From NCBI GenBank assembly GCA_020063525.1, contig JAGUUJ010000114.1, positions 1-9,444 of the forward strand: a DNA stretch of 9,444 nt. Reading direction: 5' to 3'. Origin of the DNA: Candidatus Omnitrophota bacterium (GTDB lineage Bacteria; Omnitrophota; Gorgyraeia; Gygaellales; Profunditerraquicolaceae). Each line of letters opens with the position of its first letter. Within the stretch, counting starts at the first letter, position 1. The notes under the pieces were generated by a model. It saw nothing but the letters and a program-made list of their open reading frames with translations, ran no database searches and was not told where the DNA came from. The position numbers and the translations under genes are program-made. Positions 7,077-9,444 of the stretch are shown here, piece by piece.

Positions 7077-7882
7077 ATCCTGTTCACCCCGCACCTGTGC
7101 ACAGGTGCGGGGTTCACGGCGTTCCAGAGATAATAATCAATAAGGTTGTGATGAAAGAGCTAGATATCTGGTATGGAAAAATTCATGCATTGAAAAGCCT
7201 CAATATGAATATATTCAAGAACGAGATTTTAGGGATTATCGGCCCGGCCAATAGCGGTAAAACTTCGTTTTTACGGCAACTGAACCGCCTTAATGACCTG
7301 GAGTTAAATTATAAAGCAATCGGCGAAGTCTTATTAGACGATAAAGATATACAATCGATTAATCCCGAGGTTTTAAGGAGGAGGGTGGGTATGATTTTCG
7401 CGCTGCCACAGGTGCTTCCCATTTCTATTTATGATAATATTGCTTATGGGCCGCGTATGCACGGCACCAAAGATAGAAAGAGGCTTGACGCAATAGTAGA
7501 GGAAACTTTAAATGCTTCGTTTCTGTGGGACGAGGTAAAGGATAGGCTTTTAGAATCAGCGACAAAGCTTTCCGGGGGCCAACAGCAGCGTTTGTGCATC
7601 TCGCGCACGCTTGCCTTAGACCCTGAAATCATCTTATTCGATGAGCCCTGTTCAGGGCTTGACCCCATTTCAACTGCCAAAGTTGAAGAATCGATGTTGA
7701 AACTTAAGGAAAAATGCACAATAGTTCTGGTTACCAACAATACTAAGCAAGCAGCCAGGGTAAGCGACAGGACAGCTTTTTTCCTGATGGGAGAGTTGAT
7801 TGAGATAGATACAACCGAAAAGATTTTTACCGCTCCTTCTGATAAGAGGACTGAGGGTTATATTTTGGGGAAATTCGGATAA
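7070..7882 (+). CDS. pstB: Phosphate ABC transporter ATP-binding protein PstB, first copy, with altered Q-loop and switch residue
   Basis: This is a cytoplasmic ATPase subunit of the phosphate importer. The Walker A motif is GPANSGKT (58-65), less glycine-rich than the usual GPSGCGKS. The signature LSGGQQQR (167-174) and Walker B ILFDEP with catalytic Glu192 are intact. The Q-loop reads FALPQVLP (110-117) where FQRPNPFP is usual, so the conserved Gln is Ala111. The switch histidine is Asn223 (TNNTKQ rather than THNMQQ). SIYDNIAYGPR and the tail QAARVSDRTAFF are strongly PstB-like. The start is uncertain. ATG 7070 overlaps the pstA stop and would place a palindrome inside the coding region. 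ATG 7151 has AAGG five bases upstream and gives 243 residues. I kept 7070 because NKVV, just before Met28, still aligns with the start of the second copy. The next gene follows with no gap. Confidence 0.9.
   Translation: MVNPVHPAPVHRCGVHGVPEIIINKVVMKELDIWYGKIHALKSLNMNIFKNEILGIIGPANSGKTSFLRQLNRLNDLELNYKAIGEVLLDDKDIQSINPEVLRRRVGMIFALPQVLPISIYDNIAYGPRMHGTKDRKRLDAIVEETLNASFLWDEVKDRLLESATKLSGGQQQRLCISRTLALDPEIILFDEPCSGLDPISTAKVEESMLKLKEKCTIVLVTNNTKQAARVSDRTAFFLMGELIEIDTTEKIFTAPSDKRTEGYILGKFG
7086..7113. repeat. Perfect 28-base palindrome at the pstA-pstB1 junction
   Basis: The two 14-base arms, ACCCCGCACCTGTG and its exact complement, meet with no spacer at 7099/7100. The core CCCCGCACCT is the same as in the inverted repeat upstream of pstA. 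It begins 10 bases after the pstA stop and lies within the first 15 codons of pstB1 if that gene starts at 7070. It lacks a T-tract and sits inside an operon, so transcript stabilisation, attenuation or a protein-binding site are better guesses than termination. If translated, it encodes residues 6-15 of PstB1. Confidence 0.85.
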
Positions 7883-8638
7883 ATGGCAAAGATACTCACA
7901 AAGAATTTAAATCTCTGGTACGGGACTTTCCAGGCCCTGATTAATGTCAATATGGCTGTTCAGGAAAAACGCATTACAGCGATTATCGGGCCTTCGGGTT
8001 GCGGAAAATCTACTCTTTTAAGGGTATTTAACCGGATGAATGATTTGATTGAGGGCGTGCGCACAAAAGGAAAGGTTGAGATTGATAATCAAAATATCCT
8101 GGAAGGAGATTTCAGCGAACTTGTGCAGTTACGTAAAAAAGTCGGGATGGTCTTTCAAAGGCCGAATCCTTTTCCGTTGTCTATTTATGAAAATATCATT
8201 TTCGGGCTGAAGGTGCACCATCTGGCAAAGAAGGAAGAGTTTGACCGGATAGTCGAGAGAGCCTTGGAATCAGTCTTGCTCTGGGATGATTTAAAGGATA
8301 AGCTGCATAGCAATGCGTTAAGATTATCCCTTGAGCAGAGACAACGCCTGTGTATTGCCCGTGCCATCGCGGTTGCGCCTGACATTGTATTGATGGATGA
8401 ACCCTGCTCTGCTTTAGACCCCCAGTCAACAGCAAGGATAGAAGAATTAATGCGTGAACTCAAGAAGGATTATACTATAATTATAGTTACCCACAATATG
8501 CAGCAGGCAGCCAGGGTTTCTGATGATACGGGGTTTATGCTCTTGGGAGAGTTGGTAGAGTTTGATAATACCGATAAGATATTCACGCGCCCCCAGGATA
8601 AACGCACAGAGGATTATATCACTGGTAGATACGGTTAA
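7883..8638 (+). CDS. pstB: Phosphate ABC transporter ATP-binding protein PstB, second copy, with altered signature motif
   Basis: This is the second ATPase subunit of the same importer, 251 residues and of normal length. Walker A GPSGCGKS (36-43), Q-loop FQRPNPFP with Gln92, Walker B VLMDEP with Glu173, the D-loop SALDP and the switch histidine His204 in THNMQQAARVSD are all canonical. The ABC signature is not: residues 148-152 read LSLEQ where PstB normally has LSGGQ, and the following RQR is retained. The two glycines that contact the gamma-phosphate of ATP held by the partner subunit are thus missing. The defects are the reverse of those in the adjacent copy, which points to a heterodimer. 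The ATG follows the upstream TAA immediately with no gap, so translation is probably coupled; a GGGG run lies about 12 bases upstream. Tandem pstB genes are known in some Firmicutes. Confidence 0.95.
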   Translation: MAKILTKNLNLWYGTFQALINVNMAVQEKRITAIIGPSGCGKSTLLRVFNRMNDLIEGVRTKGKVEIDNQNILEGDFSELVQLRKKVGMVFQRPNPFPLSIYENIIFGLKVHHLAKKEEFDRIVERALESVLLWDDLKDKLHSNALRLSLEQRQRLCIARAIAVAPDIVLMDEPCSALDPQSTARIEELMRELKKDYTIIIVTHNMQQAARVSDDTGFMLLGELVEFDNTDKIFTRPQDKRTEDYITGRYG

Positions 8639-8647
8639 GGAGGAAAA

Positions 8648-9316
8648 ATGGAGAGACATTTTGATGAGGAATTAAAAGATTTGCGTAAAGATTTGCTGAA
8701 AATGGGCGTAATGGTGCAGGAGGCGATTTTTAAATCCATAGAGGCGCTTAAAAACCGGAATAAGGCCCAGGCGAAGGACGTTATCGCAAGCGATGACAAA
8801 ATAGACGAAATTGAATTAACTATTGACGAGAAATGCATTGACCTTATCGCCAGGCATCAGCCCATGGCAGGAGACCTGCGGTTTCTTACCACCAGCATGA
8901 AGATTAACGCTGATTTAGAGCGTATCGCAGACCTTTCTGTGGATATTGCCCAGCGCGTATTAGAACTTGTGGATAAACCCATACTTAAGCCCTTAATTGA
9001 TATCCCTAGATTATCTACTATTGCGCAGAACATGATCAGGGATGCCATCGATTCATTCGTAAAAAAAGACGTAGAGCTTGCCAAAAAAGTAGTACTTTTT
9101 GACCCCGAAGCGGATAAATTGCGTAATGCAGTTCAGGACGAACTCATCAATGACTATATGTCAAAAGACCCCAAGACCGCAGACCGAGCAGTTGCGTTAT
9201 TATTAATTGCCCGGCACCTTGAACGTATCTGCGACCATACCACCAATATCGCCGAAGATGTTATCTATATGGTGGAAGGGAAAGTGGTGAAACATCATCC
9301 AGAAGAATTAAGATAA
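8648..9316 (+). CDS. phoU: Phosphate-specific transport system accessory protein PhoU
   Basis: PhoU is a cytoplasmic, metal-binding helical protein that links the Pst transporter to control of the phosphate regulon and limits phosphate uptake. The 222-residue product contains the expected two three-helix repeats. Each carries the metal-site pattern E/DxxxDxxxD/N: E91-D95-D99 in ADLERIADLSVDIA, and E192-D196-N200 in HLERICDHTTNIAEDV. Further family features are HQPMAGDLRFL (70-80) and the first-repeat helices near residues 7-60. The start is well defined by TAAGGAGG at 8636-8643, which includes the pstB2 stop codon, four bases before the ATG. It closes the pst operon. Its usual signalling partner PhoR is not in the window, so the regulatory output here is unknown. 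Confidence 0.96.
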   Translation: MERHFDEELKDLRKDLLKMGVMVQEAIFKSIEALKNRNKAQAKDVIASDDKIDEIELTIDEKCIDLIARHQPMAGDLRFLTTSMKINADLERIADLSVDIAQRVLELVDKPILKPLIDIPRLSTIAQNMIRDAIDSFVKKDVELAKKVVLFDPEADKLRNAVQDELINDYMSKDPKTADRAVALLLIARHLERICDHTTNIAEDVIYMVEGKVVKHHPEELR

Positions 9317-9324
9317 TCTTTCCT

Positions 9325-9352
9325 TTGACATTAATCCGCTGTATATTATAAT
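9325..9352 (+). promoter_or_regulatory. Consensus sigma-70 promoter for the PilZ gene
   Basis: TTGACA at 9325-9330 and TATAAT at 9347-9352 both match the consensus exactly, with a 16-base spacer. Transcription would start near 9359, leaving a leader of about 15 bases that contains AAGGAGA (9359-9365) eight bases before the ATG at 9374. It lies in the 57-base gap after phoU and marks a new transcription unit. I see no hairpin terminator between phoU and this promoter. Confidence 0.85.
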
Positions 9353-9373
9353 TTAGAGAAGGAGACCGGCTGT

Positions 9374-9444
9374 ATGCAAGAGCGCAGGATGTTTGAGCGG
9401 TTCAATATCGAGATTCCCGTAGAGTTCCACAGCTTAGATGACAA
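9374..9444 (+). CDS. PilZ-domain protein, N-terminal fragment cut by window end
   Basis: Only 23 codons are visible. They read ERRMFERFNIEIPVEF near the start, which fits the opening of a PilZ domain. RRMFER matches the RxxxR c-di-GMP-binding arm, and the following alternating strand (NIEIPVEF) is the first beta-strand of the barrel. PilZ proteins bind cyclic di-GMP and commonly control motility, adhesion or polysaccharide output. The gene has its own perfect promoter and a good Shine-Dalgarno (AAGGAGA, eight-base spacing), so it is probably not part of the phosphate operon. The second half of the motif (D/NxSxxG) and any fused domains lie outside the window, so the assignment rests on a short segment. 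Confidence 0.65.
   Translation, partial: MQERRMFERFNIEIPVEFHSLDD

Noticed and set aside
7086..7113. Palindrome after pstA as a Rho-independent terminator
   Set aside because: No T-run follows the stem on either strand, and termination here would cut off the pstB genes and phoU.
7444..7740. Minus-strand open frames inside the pstB genes (also 8185-8463)
   Set aside because: They are antisense shadows of conserved ATPase coding sequence with no independent start signals.
7070..7882. PstB1 as a decaying pseudogene
   Set aside because: The reading frame is intact, Walker A lysine, Walker B, catalytic Glu and the signature are conserved, and the lost residues are exactly those complemented by the neighbour. 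Random decay would also hit the other motifs.
9317..9346. Terminator between phoU and the PilZ gene
   Set aside because: I found no stem-loop with a following T-tract; the gap is mostly occupied by the promoter.

Overview
The window carries eight complete protein genes and two partial ones, all on the + strand and tightly packed. No stretch longer than about 180 bases lacks a gene. I see no tRNA, rRNA, CRISPR array, transposase or phage gene. The base composition is moderately AT-rich. Secreted proteins carry Sec-type signal peptides without a lipobox, and one gene encodes a likely outer-membrane barrel, so the host should be a Gram-negative (diderm) bacterium. An archaeal-type phosphoglycerate mutase, a short QueG-like iron-sulfur protein, a DUF2490 protein and a tandem pstB pair together resemble uncultured anaerobic lineages such as Omnitrophota. 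That placement is an impression from gene content, not a demonstrated assignment.

Layout. Bases 2-1018 hold the 3' part of a cofactor-independent phosphoglycerate mutase (apgM type). Bases 1019-1192 hold a candidate promoter and a nested inverted repeat that runs up to the start of mnmG (tRNA wobble-uridine modification, to 3052). mnmG overlaps a two-cluster ferredoxin-like QueG-family protein (3045-3719), which overlaps a DUF2490 outer-membrane-type protein (3716-4390). The phosphate system follows: pstS (4401-5252), pstC (5274-6146), pstA (6231-7076), two consecutive pstB genes (7070-7882 and 7883-8638) and phoU (8648-9316). A consensus sigma-70 promoter at 9325-9352 then starts a new transcription unit whose first gene encodes a PilZ-domain protein cut by the window end.

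How the genes work together. PstS captures phosphate in the periplasm, PstC and PstA form the membrane channel, the two PstB proteins supply the ATPase, and PhoU is the regulatory partner. The DUF2490 barrel lies 10 bases upstream of pstS and could belong to the same uptake route, but that is inference. No histidine kinase or response regulator (PhoR/PhoB) lies in the window, and I found no convincing Pho box.

Most interesting point. The two PstB proteins carry complementary defects. PstB1 keeps a perfect LSGGQ signature but has lost the Q-loop glutamine (Ala) and the switch histidine (Asn). PstB2 keeps Walker A, Q-loop and switch histidine but has LSLEQ in place of LSGGQ. In a head-to-tail PstB1-PstB2 heterodimer this gives one fully canonical ATP site and one degenerate site, the layout known from asymmetric ABC exporters, here in a phosphate importer. 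Second, pstA is bracketed by two inverted repeats that share a CCCCGCACCT core. One appears to supply the ribosome binding site and GTG start of pstA, and the other lies within the possible 5' coding sequence of pstB1.
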